Shown here: one piece after another, positions 7,735 through 14,347 of the stretch
Numbering within the stretch: the first letter of the stretch is position 1
Layout: the number at the start of each line of letters is the position of its first letter
Source: Actinomycetota bacterium
Lineage (GTDB): Bacteria > Actinomycetota > Acidimicrobiia > Acidimicrobiales > Ilumatobacteraceae
Assembly: GCA_026393655.1 (NCBI GenBank)
Contig: JAPKZT010000198.1
Coordinates: 1 to 14,347 of the forward strand
DNA: 14,347 nucleotides
Direction: 5' to 3'
Notes under the pieces: generated by a model
Seen by the model: only the letters and a program-made list of their open reading frames with translations
Databases searched by the model: none
What the model was told of the DNA's origin: nothing
Position numbers and translations under genes: made by a program

Positions 7735-8421
7735 TTAGTTTTTAATTCCCTTGACCTTTTTGGGTTCTGGGATACCAAGAACTAAGCAAATTGAGCGCAT
7801 GGCGATTTTGTCCCATTCGTTGCTTTTTGGGTGCTTACCGTTAAGTTCAATAATTACGCGAGCGTTAACCATGCCAGTTAACCACGCAATATAAATTTCA
7901 GAATCAAAGTCATCGTTAATCCACCCACGTGCTTGGGCAAACCTAATTGGTTGTGCGCCAACTTCATTGGCTATTGATTGTGCGTTGTTGATTTCAACCG
8001 CAAGTTTTTTGTTGCTTTGAGCGCTGCCAAGTACTTCAACTCGCATTGAGCGAAAATCCTGTCGTTTTAGCGAGAACATTAAATTCAAATTTTGATGAGC
8101 AATTTTGACGAATTTAGATTTATTCTTCGCACTATATACCGCTGCCGCGAAACTTTTAATGAGATCAGTTTGGTAAAAAGTAAAACGATATGACTGAGCC
8201 GCCACAATCAGCCCAGTACGGTCGCCAAAAAGTCGATAGATAGTTGGCGGAGTTGTTTTGGATGCGGCACAAACGTCGCGAATTCGCACAGCCTTTTCGC
8301 CATTTTTGTCAATGATCTTTGCAACAATATGCAAAATCTGCTCGCGGAGCAATTGAGAATCTGCCACTCCAAGAACCCTAACGCCGTGTTTGTGTAATCG
8401 TACTTTTGTTAACGAAATCAT
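7735..8421 (-). CDS. TetR-type transcriptional regulator
   Basis: A 228-residue regulator with an N-terminal TetR helix-turn-helix at about residues 45-66 (VRIRDVCAASKTTPPTIYRLFG), preceded by the usual first helix (REQILHIVAKIIDKNG). The C-terminal ligand and dimer domain is not close to any group I can name. The ATG at 8421 lies inside a perfect 17-bp palindrome; a GTG at 8367 (residue 19, with GGA next to it) is an alternative start that would put the palindrome in the leader. Either way the site is ideally placed for autorepression and for control of the divergent operon beginning at 8509. It converges end-to-end with the aldo/keto reductase. Coding sequence is strikingly AT-rich in places (20 G/C of 60 at 8101-8160), unlike katG. 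Confidence 0.85.
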   Translation of the reverse strand: MISLTKVRLHKHGVRVLGVADSQLLREQILHIVAKIIDKNGEKAVRIRDVCAASKTTPPTIYRLFGDRTGLIVAAQSYRFTFYQTDLIKSFAAAVYSAKNKSKFVKIAHQNLNLMFSLKRQDFRSMRVEVLGSAQSNKKLAVEINNAQSIANEVGAQPIRFAQARGWINDDFDSEIYIAWLTGMVNARVIIELNGKHPKSNEWDKIAMRSICLVLGIPEPKKVKGIKN

Positions 8422-8434
8422 AACAATGTTATGA
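8418..8434. promoter_or_regulatory. Perfect 17-bp palindrome, likely TetR operator
   Basis: TCATAACAATGTTATGA has two perfect 8-base arms around one central base. It covers the TetR start codon (8419-8421 on the minus strand) and lies about 75 bases before the start of the divergent lipoprotein gene. Size and symmetry match typical TetR-family operators. I found no second full copy in the window. Confidence 0.7.
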
Positions 8435-8486
8435 AATATCGGAATTTTCGTTGAATTAATTTAGTGATTATTGGGCATTTCGTATT

Positions 8487-8496
8487 AGGGGAGGGG
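8487..8496 (+). promoter_or_regulatory. Strong ribosome binding site of the lipoprotein gene
   Basis: AGGGGAGGGG lies 12 bases before the GTG at 8509. The spacing is long, but an in-frame TAG at 8497 leaves this GTG as the first possible start. A closer GTG at 8501 is in another frame and runs into a stop after about 50 codons. Confidence 0.55.
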
Positions 8497-8508
8497 TAGC
8501 GTGCTCTT

Positions 8509-9309
8509 GTGGCTAAAAACTCCTCGGCAACATGTGCACCACATAAAGGGTACAACGCCCAGAAATTGCGGTCGCTATTTGTCGTCTTGCCGATGTTGCT
8601 TTTTGTTCTCGCAGGTTGTGACTCAAAAGCACCTGTCAGCTTCAATTATCAGTGCCCAGAAAATAACTTAGTTCAACTTGATCTGATTGATTTATCAAGT
8701 AGTGGACGTTCCAAAGATATTTTGGACGAAAGACTTAAAGCGATTCAATTAGATGTTGAGCGAGTTACTGATTGCGAAGGAACTTTCACTGTCGTGGCGT
8801 GGTCAGTTTCTTCATCGGCTAGTTTCACAGTTTTTCAAGGCGCACTTTCAACTTCTGGCGCAACCGAAATTGGGCGCGACCGAAAAATACCCAAAGCGGT
8901 AGCCCAGACGATGGTCGAGGTTCGCGCTGGTTTAACCGAAGCATTCGCAAAAGTAGATCCAGTCGGTTCAGATCTATTTGGTGCATTCAGCCTTGCTGAA
9001 GATCAAAATAAAATTCTTGGCCAAAACAAATATCTTGAAATAAACATCTTTACCGATGCAATAACCAATGTTCCGCCAGGTTCAGTCAATGAGCCAGGTC
9101 TCTCTGAAGATCAAGTAATTAAATTAGCCGAGCGTGCCACTCAAATTGATTTAAGAGATGTCCAAATTAAATTGATCGGTATCGGCAAGACAGGCGTTGA
9201 GGTACCCCAACCGCCTCAAGAGTACATATTGCTTTTGCGAAGTTATGCTGAAGCAATGTGCAAGAACACGCGAGCGAAATGCGTTACTTTGACAGCAGTT
9301 ATTGAATAA
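8509..9309 (+). CDS. VWA-like lipoprotein, first gene of envelope operon
   Basis: A 266-residue exported protein with no family I can name for certain. It has a lipoprotein signal: hydrophobic stretch at 22-35 ending in the lipobox LAGC, with C37 as the lipidated residue. The mature part resembles a von Willebrand A (VWA) fold: a first strand leading to DLSSS (D61, S63, S65) where the metal-site motif DxSxS sits, then GSDLFGAFSLAED (S154 in the place of the usual Thr), then EINIFTDAITN with D183 at the third metal-site position, then IKLIGIGKTG as a late strand. Four further cysteines (C49, C89, C251, C258) could make two disulfides outside the membrane. GTG is the only in-frame start after an upstream stop. 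It is divergent from tetR and followed after 32 bases by a membrane-protein gene. VWA assignment is by eye; binding partner unknown. Confidence 0.7.
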   Translation: MAKNSSATCAPHKGYNAQKLRSLFVVLPMLLFVLAGCDSKAPVSFNYQCPENNLVQLDLIDLSSSGRSKDILDERLKAIQLDVERVTDCEGTFTVVAWSVSSSASFTVFQGALSTSGATEIGRDRKIPKAVAQTMVEVRAGLTEAFAKVDPVGSDLFGAFSLAEDQNKILGQNKYLEINIFTDAITNVPPGSVNEPGLSEDQVIKLAERATQIDLRDVQIKLIGIGKTGVEVPQPPQEYILLLRSYAEAMCKNTRAKCVTLTAVIE

Positions 9310-9330
9310 TTAATCTAAAAATCAGATCAT

Positions 9331-9336
9331 AGGGGG
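9331..9336 (+). promoter_or_regulatory. Ribosome binding site of the four-helix membrane protein
   Basis: AGGGGG, 5 bases before the ATG at 9342, fixes this start. An overlapping ATG at 9337 leads only to a two-codon reading frame. Confidence 0.6.
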
Positions 9337-9341
9337 ATGAA

Positions 9342-10574
9342 ATGAAACCAGAAGAAAATCAAGACTCTTGGGATAATAAAATTGCGGAAATCGTCGCACC
9401 CGCACGTCGAGGCATGTCTGACAGTTTCGACCGAGACCCATTTGAATTCGGATCCGGTGTCAGAATTCTTCCGCCCGCGTCTAAAGTTGCTGCAGATTTG
9501 CCAGCCGATTCGGTTTTGCATGTTATGGCACAATTTGTACTTGAGGGCCGTGCGCAAGTTGCAGAATATTCTGCAAGTGCGAGTGCTGCAATTCGAGGTC
9601 TTCTCGCGCGAGCACGTTCACGTCGATTCGAAGCCGAGCAACAGGCTAAAGCTCGCCGAATTATGCTCTCGAATTACAGGTCTGCGCTTACTCAACACGC
9701 TGATGCTCAGCGGATTCTCGGGCCACACGTTCGACTAAATGGCACAAATGCTAAAGGTTTATGGATTCTATTTTTCTTAGTTGGTGATTCGGCAGCAATG
9801 ACATTGGCGTTGACATACGGCGGTGAGTCTCCATATTTTTCGGTTCTGATGTCTCTGGCAATTGGCGCCGCCGTGATTGTTATCGGTAAAACGGCAGAAG
9901 ACGTTCGTCGCGAATCATTAGTCAAGACAATTAAGACCACTGAAGATCCTGAGACGAATCGCGTTGTTGATGCAGTCTTTGGCATGAACGAAAGTGGACG
10001 TTTGCTAAATCGCAGAGTACTTTTAGTTTTCGCATTATCTTCGTTGATTCCGGCAATTGCGGTGTTGGTTTATAGAACTGCCGAAGAAAGTTTCGCGATT
10101 GGTTTGTCGTTTGCGCTTTGGACGATCATCGTTGGTTGTGGCTCATTCGCTGCTTCGTGGTTCTACTGTGACCCTGCCAAAGCATTTATTGGTTTAACAA
10201 AAGATGCCGTTGAAGAAGCCGAAGAAGCATGGCAGTCAACCGAGTTTGATGCGATCGAAGAACACAACGGCAGTATTGAAGCGGCGAGGCACATTGTTGA
10301 AGAGTTTCGTCAGCGAGCAGATTCTTCTTGGAGTCTCACGCTTGCAGGTGCAGCAAGTGCACTGGTTGCAAATAGTTCGTCACTTGGCATCGCCCAATCT
10401 GGCGGGCATTGGTTGTTGAACCAAGAGGTCCCAATGGTTAGATGGCCAGAACTAGAGAATTATTTAGAGATCCTTGATGATGTAGACGTCAGTCTTGGCG
10501 AGAGCAATGACTTGTTTCCCGTGATTTTTGGCGACGACACAAATCAAATGACTCGACCAAAGCTCAAAAAATAA
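9342..10574 (+). CDS. Unrecognised four-helix membrane protein, second gene of envelope operon
   Basis: A 410-residue protein that I do not recognise. Layout: a hydrophilic N-terminal region (1-138) with long, probably coiled, charged helices at about 62-125 (rich in Ala, Arg, Glu); two helices at about 139-158 and 166-183; a basic loop of about 40 residues (KTAEDVRRES); two more helices at about 225-244 and 250-275; and a cytoplasmic-looking C-terminal region (276-410) with acidic helices (DAVEEAEEAW). Arginines after helix 2 suggest both ends are in the cytoplasm. The arrangement of four helices with cytoplasmic domains, next to an OmpA-domain gene, recalls MotA/TolQ-type stators, but the loop is too short and no family motif is visible, so I do not claim homology. 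It lies 32 bases after the VWA-like lipoprotein and 51 bases before the OmpA-domain gene. Confidence 0.7.
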   Translation: MKPEENQDSWDNKIAEIVAPARRGMSDSFDRDPFEFGSGVRILPPASKVAADLPADSVLHVMAQFVLEGRAQVAEYSASASAAIRGLLARARSRRFEAEQQAKARRIMLSNYRSALTQHADAQRILGPHVRLNGTNAKGLWILFFLVGDSAAMTLALTYGGESPYFSVLMSLAIGAAVIVIGKTAEDVRRESLVKTIKTTEDPETNRVVDAVFGMNESGRLLNRRVLLVFALSSLIPAIAVLVYRTAEESFAIGLSFALWTIIVGCGSFAASWFYCDPAKAFIGLTKDAVEEAEEAWQSTEFDAIEEHNGSIEAARHIVEEFRQRADSSWSLTLAGAASALVANSSSLGIAQSGGHWLLNQEVPMVRWPELENYLEILDDVDVSLGESNDLFPVIFGDDTNQMTRPKLKK

Positions 10575-10625
10575 TTTTTGACGAATTCTTTATATTAACT
10601 TAACGAGAATTATTGAGATTCAAAA

Positions 10626-11276
10626 TTGAGCACTCGTAGAAGCAAACGAAAGCGCAAACAACGAATCGTTTACGCGTCTATCGGTGCGGGCGTGTTCGTT
10701 TTAGTGTGTGTCATTGCCGGCGTAATTGTGACAGTGGGGCTTCCAGGTGCGTCGCAGTCAAGTGATCGCTCATCGGCAACCGACTTGTCGCGACTTGAAG
10801 GGTTAGCCGATGTTGTTATCCCTGAATACGAAGATGAAAACCTCTGGTGGGTCTCAAATAGCGCAAGCGCCGAGCCGGAGACTGCAAGTGAAATTCTCGG
10901 TAAGTTAGCAAATTCAAAATATTCAAGAATGTTGATCTCGGGTGACGTGCTTTTTGCTCCCGATGAAAGCACATTGACTGAGCGCTCTAAACAAGCGATC
11001 GATGAAGTAGTTTCAACAATCGTAGATCCGCAGGCAAAAGTAGTCGTTGTCTGTCATAGTTCAAGTGATGGACCACTTGATCAGAGACTTCCGCTTAGTG
11101 AAGAGCGCGCATCCGTGCTCGCAGACGCACTTGAAGCAGCAATGAACAGAAACGCAAATTCAATTGATCGCGTTGGGCTCGGCGATACCTCACCCTTGTC
11201 GGGGATTGATGGCTCTACTGTGGCGGGCCTAGCGTTGAATCGCAGATGTGAAGTGTTTGTCGAGCTTAAGAAATAA
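10626..11276 (+). CDS. Single-pass protein with OmpA-like domain, third gene of envelope operon
   Basis: A 216-residue protein: a very basic cytoplasmic tail (RRSKRKRKQR), one transmembrane helix at about 14-38, a flexible extracytoplasmic stretch, and an OmpA/MotB-like domain at about 100-216. Recognisable blocks are DVLFAPDESTLTERSKQAID (107-126), LPLSEERASVLADAL (155-169) and the closing LNRRCEVFVEL (204-214). OmpA domains usually bind diaminopimelate in peptidoglycan; here the key Arg aligns at R161, but the canonical Asp aligns with S146, with D148 two residues away, so wall binding is uncertain. The helix has no Asp, arguing against a MotB/ExbD-like ion channel subunit. The start is a TTG at 10626: an in-frame stop lies at 10596 and no ATG or GTG intervenes. 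It ends 59 bases from the convergent katG, with no clear terminator. Confidence 0.8.
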   Translation: MSTRRSKRKRKQRIVYASIGAGVFVLVCVIAGVIVTVGLPGASQSSDRSSATDLSRLEGLADVVIPEYEDENLWWVSNSASAEPETASEILGKLANSKYSRMLISGDVLFAPDESTLTERSKQAIDEVVSTIVDPQAKVVVVCHSSSDGPLDQRLPLSEERASVLADALEAAMNRNANSIDRVGLGDTSPLSGIDGSTVAGLALNRRCEVFVELKK

Positions 11277-11335
11277 TCGCCGCTAGGCCAGGGCAAAGAC
11301 TCGGTGAAAGTCAACTTATAGGTGAGATAAACGCC

Positions 11336-13504
11336 TTAGTTGTCGAAGCGGTCGAGGTTCATCACCTTTGTCCATGCGGCAACAAAATCGCGCACGAACT
11401 TTGCCTTCGCGTCGTTTTGAGCGTAGACCTCGGCGAGTGCACGCAGTTGCGAGTTTGATCCAAAGATCAAGTCGTTGCGCGTACCTGTCCAGATGACTTT
11501 GCCAGTCTTGCGATCGCGACCTTCAAACAATTCTTCAGACTTGTCTGTTGGCTGCCAGTCGATATTGATGTCAGTCAAGGCAACGAAGAAGTCGTTCGTC
11601 AGAACGCCTGGTGTCTTGGTGAACACGCCATGATTCGAACGCTTGTAGTTCGCATTCAATGCCCTCATGCCACCGACTAGCACAGTCATTTCTGGCGCAC
11701 TAAGTGTGAGCAGGCTCGCTTTCTCAAGCAACAACTGTTCGGTTGTCTGAACATGGCCTGGGCGCAGATAGTTACGAAAACCATCAAAAGTTGGTTCAAG
11801 CACCGCGAATGAATCAACATCAGTCTGTTCGGCCTTTGCGTCACCACGACCTGCCAAGAAAGGCACTTCGATGTTTACGCCGGCATCTTGCGCAGCCTTT
11901 TCGACTGCGGCGTTACCGCCGAGAACAATCAAGTCGGCAATCGAGAAGCCCGTTTCTGCGCTGAGTGCTTCATAGATTTTTAGCGCTTTCGCCAATTCAG
12001 TTGGATCGTTTGCTTCCCAATTTTTCTGTGGCGCTAAACGAATGCGTGAGCCGTTTGCACCGCCACGCTTGTCTGTGCCTCTGAAAGTCGAGGCTGATGC
12101 CCATGCGGTGAAGACCAACTCTGAAACCGAAAGTCCGCTTGCGAGGATTTTCTTCTTCAGGTTTGAAACATCTGCGCCAGTTGGCACTTTATTTGGTTTT
12201 GAAATTGGATCTTGCCAAATCAGATCTTCTGCTGGCACCAAGTTGCCCAAGTAGCGAGTCTTTGGTCCCATGTCGCGGTGATTTAGTTTGAACCAGGCGC
12301 GAGCAAATGCATCGGCAAACTTGTCTGGGTTTGCGTAGAAGTCTTTCGAAATCTTGAGGTAAGCAGGATCAAACTTCAGCGCGAGATCGGCTGTCGTCAT
12401 AATCGGCGCATGCTTTCGCGAAGCATCGTGCGCATCCGGCACTGTGTCAGCCATCGCTCCGCCTTTTGGTATCCACTGTTGTGCACCTGCAGGGCTCTTG
12501 GTTAACTCCCATTCGTTCTCGAGCAGAATTTTAAAATATTCGTTATCCCACTGCGTTGGATTAGTTGTCCATGCGCCTTCGATGCCGCTGGTGATTGTGT
12601 CGACACCGCGACCTGAACCCATTGAGTTCAACCAACCAAGACCCATCGCCTCAATTGGTGCTGCTTCGGGTTCTGGGCCAACATGTTTGCCTGGGTCGCC
12701 AGCACCGTGTGTTTTACCGAATGTGTGACCGCCTGCAACGAGTGCAACAGTTTCTTCGTCGTTCATCGCCATTCGCGCGAATGTTTCGCGAATGTCGCGC
12801 GCTGACCCAACTGGATCTGAGACTCCGTTCGGGCCCTCTGGGTTGACATAAATCAAACCCATTTGAACTGCGGCTAATGGGTTTGCAAGTTCGCGATCAC
12901 CTGAGTATCGCTCGTCGGCAAGCCATGTTGTTTCTTTGCCCCAATAAGTGTCGTCTGATTCGTAAACGTCTGGGCGACCACCGGCGAAGCCGAACGATTT
13001 GAAACCCATCGACTCGAGAGCAACGTGTCCAGTGAGGATCATCAAGTCGGCCCAAGAAATTTTGTTGCCATACTTTTGCTTGATCGGCCAAAGAAGGCGT
13101 CGGGCTTTGTCGAGGTTGCCGTTGTCTGGCCAAGAGTTGGTTGGCGCAAAGCGTTGCATGCCCGCGCCACCGCCACCGCGACCATCTTGAATTCGATATG
13201 TACCAGCAGCGTGCCATGCCATGCGGATGAAGAACGGTCCGTAGTGGCCGTAGTCGGCTGGCCACCAGTCTTGTGAGTCTGTCATCAAGGTGGTGAGATC
13301 TTTTACTACTGCGTCAAGATCAAGTGACTTGAACTCTTTTGCATAATCGAAATCAGAGTCCATCGGGTCGCCAACTTCTGGATTGTTGTGGAGGACTCTG
13401 ACGTTGAGTTGATTTGGCCACCACTTTGTATTTGTGGTGCCCATGTTTGCTGATGTGATTGCTCCGCCTGAAAAAGGGCAACTGCTGGTTTGGTTGTTTG
13501 TCAT
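11336..13504 (-). CDS. katG: Catalase-peroxidase KatG
   Basis: A bifunctional heme catalase-peroxidase that destroys hydrogen peroxide. I start it at the ATG at 13504 (722 residues, MTNNQTSSCPFSGG), because KatG proteins begin just before the SCPFSGG segment; the frame runs back to a GTG at 13546 but the extra 14 residues are not family-like and would cut into the OxyR box. Numbering from this ATG: distal-pocket R94, W97 and H98 (FFIRMAWHAAGTYR), proximal heme ligand H260 (AGGHTFGKTHGA), and the Trp-Tyr-Met crosslink residues W97, Y219 (LIYVNPEGP) and M245 (FARMAMND) are all present. Both the catalytic N-terminal and the degenerate C-terminal peroxidase domains are there, and the protein ends in a normal position. 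Diverges from oxyR over 70 bases, with the OxyR box between them, so peroxide-induced control by OxyR is very likely. Confidence 0.97.
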   Translation of the reverse strand: MTNNQTSSCPFSGGAITSANMGTTNTKWWPNQLNVRVLHNNPEVGDPMDSDFDYAKEFKSLDLDAVVKDLTTLMTDSQDWWPADYGHYGPFFIRMAWHAAGTYRIQDGRGGGGAGMQRFAPTNSWPDNGNLDKARRLLWPIKQKYGNKISWADLMILTGHVALESMGFKSFGFAGGRPDVYESDDTYWGKETTWLADERYSGDRELANPLAAVQMGLIYVNPEGPNGVSDPVGSARDIRETFARMAMNDEETVALVAGGHTFGKTHGAGDPGKHVGPEPEAAPIEAMGLGWLNSMGSGRGVDTITSGIEGAWTTNPTQWDNEYFKILLENEWELTKSPAGAQQWIPKGGAMADTVPDAHDASRKHAPIMTTADLALKFDPAYLKISKDFYANPDKFADAFARAWFKLNHRDMGPKTRYLGNLVPAEDLIWQDPISKPNKVPTGADVSNLKKKILASGLSVSELVFTAWASASTFRGTDKRGGANGSRIRLAPQKNWEANDPTELAKALKIYEALSAETGFSIADLIVLGGNAAVEKAAQDAGVNIEVPFLAGRGDAKAEQTDVDSFAVLEPTFDGFRNYLRPGHVQTTEQLLLEKASLLTLSAPEMTVLVGGMRALNANYKRSNHGVFTKTPGVLTNDFFVALTDINIDWQPTDKSEELFEGRDRKTGKVIWTGTRNDLIFGSNSQLRALAEVYAQNDAKAKFVRDFVAAWTKVMNLDRFDN

Positions 13505-13539
13505 GCTGACAGTCTGGGGCGTTTTTAACCATAAGACAA

Positions 13540-13576
13540 ATAGCACTTTTTGCGATGTATCATAAGATTTAGTTAT
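13540..13576. promoter_or_regulatory. OxyR box between katG and oxyR
   Basis: Half-sites fall on an exact 11-base register as in the OxyR consensus ATAG-N7-CTAT-N7-ATAG-N7-CTAT: ATAG at 13540-13543, a degenerate TGCG at 13551-13554, ATAA at 13562-13565 and TTAT at 13573-13576. The last two form the inverted repeat CATAA-N7-TTATG (13561-13577) and overlap the oxyR ATG at 13575, which suits autorepression. The site sits upstream of katG in a typical activator position. Confidence 0.65.
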
Positions 13577-14347
13577 GTCACTGCCGACTCTTCAACAGCT
13601 GCGCTACTTCGCTGCAATTGCAGATGCGGGTGCGTTTGGTATCGCCGCCGACAACGAATTCGTCTCGCAACCCGCATTGAGCGCACAGATCAAAGAACTT
13701 GAGCGAAAGCTGGGCGTCACTCTCTTTGAACGAACAAACCGTGGCGTGTTGCTAACGACCTCTGGTGCCGAAGTGCTTAAACGAGCGCGGGTGGTTTTGC
13801 AAGAAGTGGATGGCCTTGTTGAAGCAACTAAACATGACGGAAAGCGTTTGCGAGGCGAGATCGGACTCGGCGTGATCCCAACACTTGCACCTTATGTATT
13901 GCCCGACATTGTTCGTGCTTTTAAGACAGCGCACCCAGACGCCGAGTTGCGAATATTTGAGTTTAAAACAAACGACATGTTTGATTCACTACGTCGAGGT
14001 GAGATTGATTTGGGTCTCTTGGCATTGCCGGTTTTTTCTGATGAGTTTCTCGCTGCGCCAATTGCTGAAGATAAATTTCTGCTCGCAATCCCGTCTAATC
14101 ACGAATTGGCACGCACGAAGTCTCCAATCAAGTTAGAAAAGTTACGTGGCGAGCGGGTAATTCTTCTTGAAGAAGGGCATTGTCTTCGCGATCAAGTCGC
14201 GCAAGTGTGCCAACTTGCGTTTAGTGAACCAAGTGAAATTCAGGCGACGAGTATGGCAACTTTGGCGCAAATGGTCGCAGCAGGAATGGGCGTCACATTG
14301 TTGCCCGAGTGCGCAGAAAAAGTAGAGGCGGGCGCGGGTCGGGGCAT
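13575..14347 (+). CDS. oxyR: LysR-type peroxide sensor OxyR (3' end cut by window)
   Basis: I translated 257 codons from the ATG at 13575; the rest, perhaps 50 residues, lies beyond the window. Residues about 5-65 are the LysR winged helix-turn-helix (SLPTLQQLRYFAAIADAGAF, then SQPALSAQIKELERKLGVTL). The effector domain holds the OxyR signature GHCLRDQVAQVC: C203 and C212 sit nine residues apart, exactly like C199 and C208 of E. coli OxyR, which form the disulfide that senses peroxide. This makes a true OxyR much more likely than another LysR regulator. Gene order, divergent from katG with a phased OxyR box in between, agrees. The start codon overlaps that box, so OxyR likely limits its own synthesis. 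The alternative GTG or TTG starts I checked would remove part of the DNA-binding domain. Confidence 0.95.
   Translation, partial: MSLPTLQQLRYFAAIADAGAFGIAADNEFVSQPALSAQIKELERKLGVTLFERTNRGVLLTTSGAEVLKRARVVLQEVDGLVEATKHDGKRLRGEIGLGVIPTLAPYVLPDIVRAFKTAHPDAELRIFEFKTNDMFDSLRRGEIDLGLLALPVFSDEFLAAPIAEDKFLLAIPSNHELARTKSPIKLEKLRGERVILLEEGHCLRDQVAQVCQLAFSEPSEIQATSMATLAQMVAAGMGVTLLPECAEKVEAGAGRG

Noticed and set aside
7735..7770. Shared terminator between aldo/keto reductase and tetR
   Set aside because: The two stop codons abut and I see only T-runs without a stem in this stretch.
8501..8650. Small frame starting with the GTG at 8501, close to the AGGGGAGGGG site
   Set aside because: About 50 codons ending in a stop at about 8670, low-complexity cysteine-rich product, and overlaps the lipoprotein signal peptide in another frame.
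10575..10625. Internal promoter (TTGACG at 10577) before the OmpA-domain gene
   Set aside because: No acceptable -10 element at 16-18 bases from it; the AT-rich spacer alone is not enough.
9342..11276. A MotAB/ExbBD- or Zorya (ZorAB)-like ion-driven stator made by the four-helix protein and the OmpA-domain protein
   Set aside because: The OmpA-domain protein has no Asp in its transmembrane helix, and the cytoplasmic loop of the four-helix protein is only about 40 residues with no MotA-type motif. No ZorC or ZorD-like gene follows.
13505..13546. Longer katG start at GTG 13546
   Set aside because: The extra 14 residues are unlike KatG N-termini, and the extension would read into the OxyR box.

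Overview
This 14.3 kb window is densely coded bacterial chromosome with about 15 genes. No gap between genes exceeds about 90 bases; the longest are 8422-8508, 4681-4754 and the 70 bases between katG and oxyR. I see no rRNA, tRNA, insertion sequence or CRISPR array. GTG and TTG starts are frequent and base composition is moderate and uneven. The gene set (OxyR/KatG pair, DoxX, HPP, AbrB-VapC, lipoprotein plus OmpA-domain protein) would fit a medium-GC actinobacterium, perhaps an aquatic Acidimicrobiia-like lineage. That assignment is an inference from style, not proof.

Left part (1-3400). A pirin (minus strand, cut by the window edge) is followed by an AbrB-type antitoxin and PIN-domain toxin pair (minus, ATGA overlap). 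A DoxX-like membrane protein (plus) diverges from the antitoxin 28 bases away. It converges on a membrane-anchored SIMPL protein (minus), which lies behind an HPP-family membrane protein (minus).

Middle (3415-8421). An unusual single-chain fusion of a GNAT acetyltransferase to a classic AAA+ ATPase lies 14 bases upstream of the HPP gene. Behind it is a full OafA-type acyltransferase with a C-terminal SGNH domain (minus). An aldo/keto reductase (plus) diverges from that gene and ends exactly against the stop codon of a convergent TetR-type regulator.

Right-middle (8418-11276) is the most interesting region. The TetR start codon lies inside a perfect 17-bp palindrome. Divergently from it run three same-strand genes: a VWA-like lipoprotein, an unrecognised four-helix membrane protein with large cytoplasmic ends, and a single-pass protein with an extracytoplasmic OmpA-like domain. 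Together they look like an uncharacterised cell-envelope assembly: a lipid-anchored sensor or adaptor, a membrane core and a wall-facing subunit.

Right end (11336-14347). Catalase-peroxidase KatG (minus) and a LysR-type OxyR (plus, cut by the window edge) form a divergent peroxide-defence pair. The short spacer carries three correctly phased half-sites of an OxyR box, and the box overlaps the oxyR start codon. OxyR keeps both redox cysteines.
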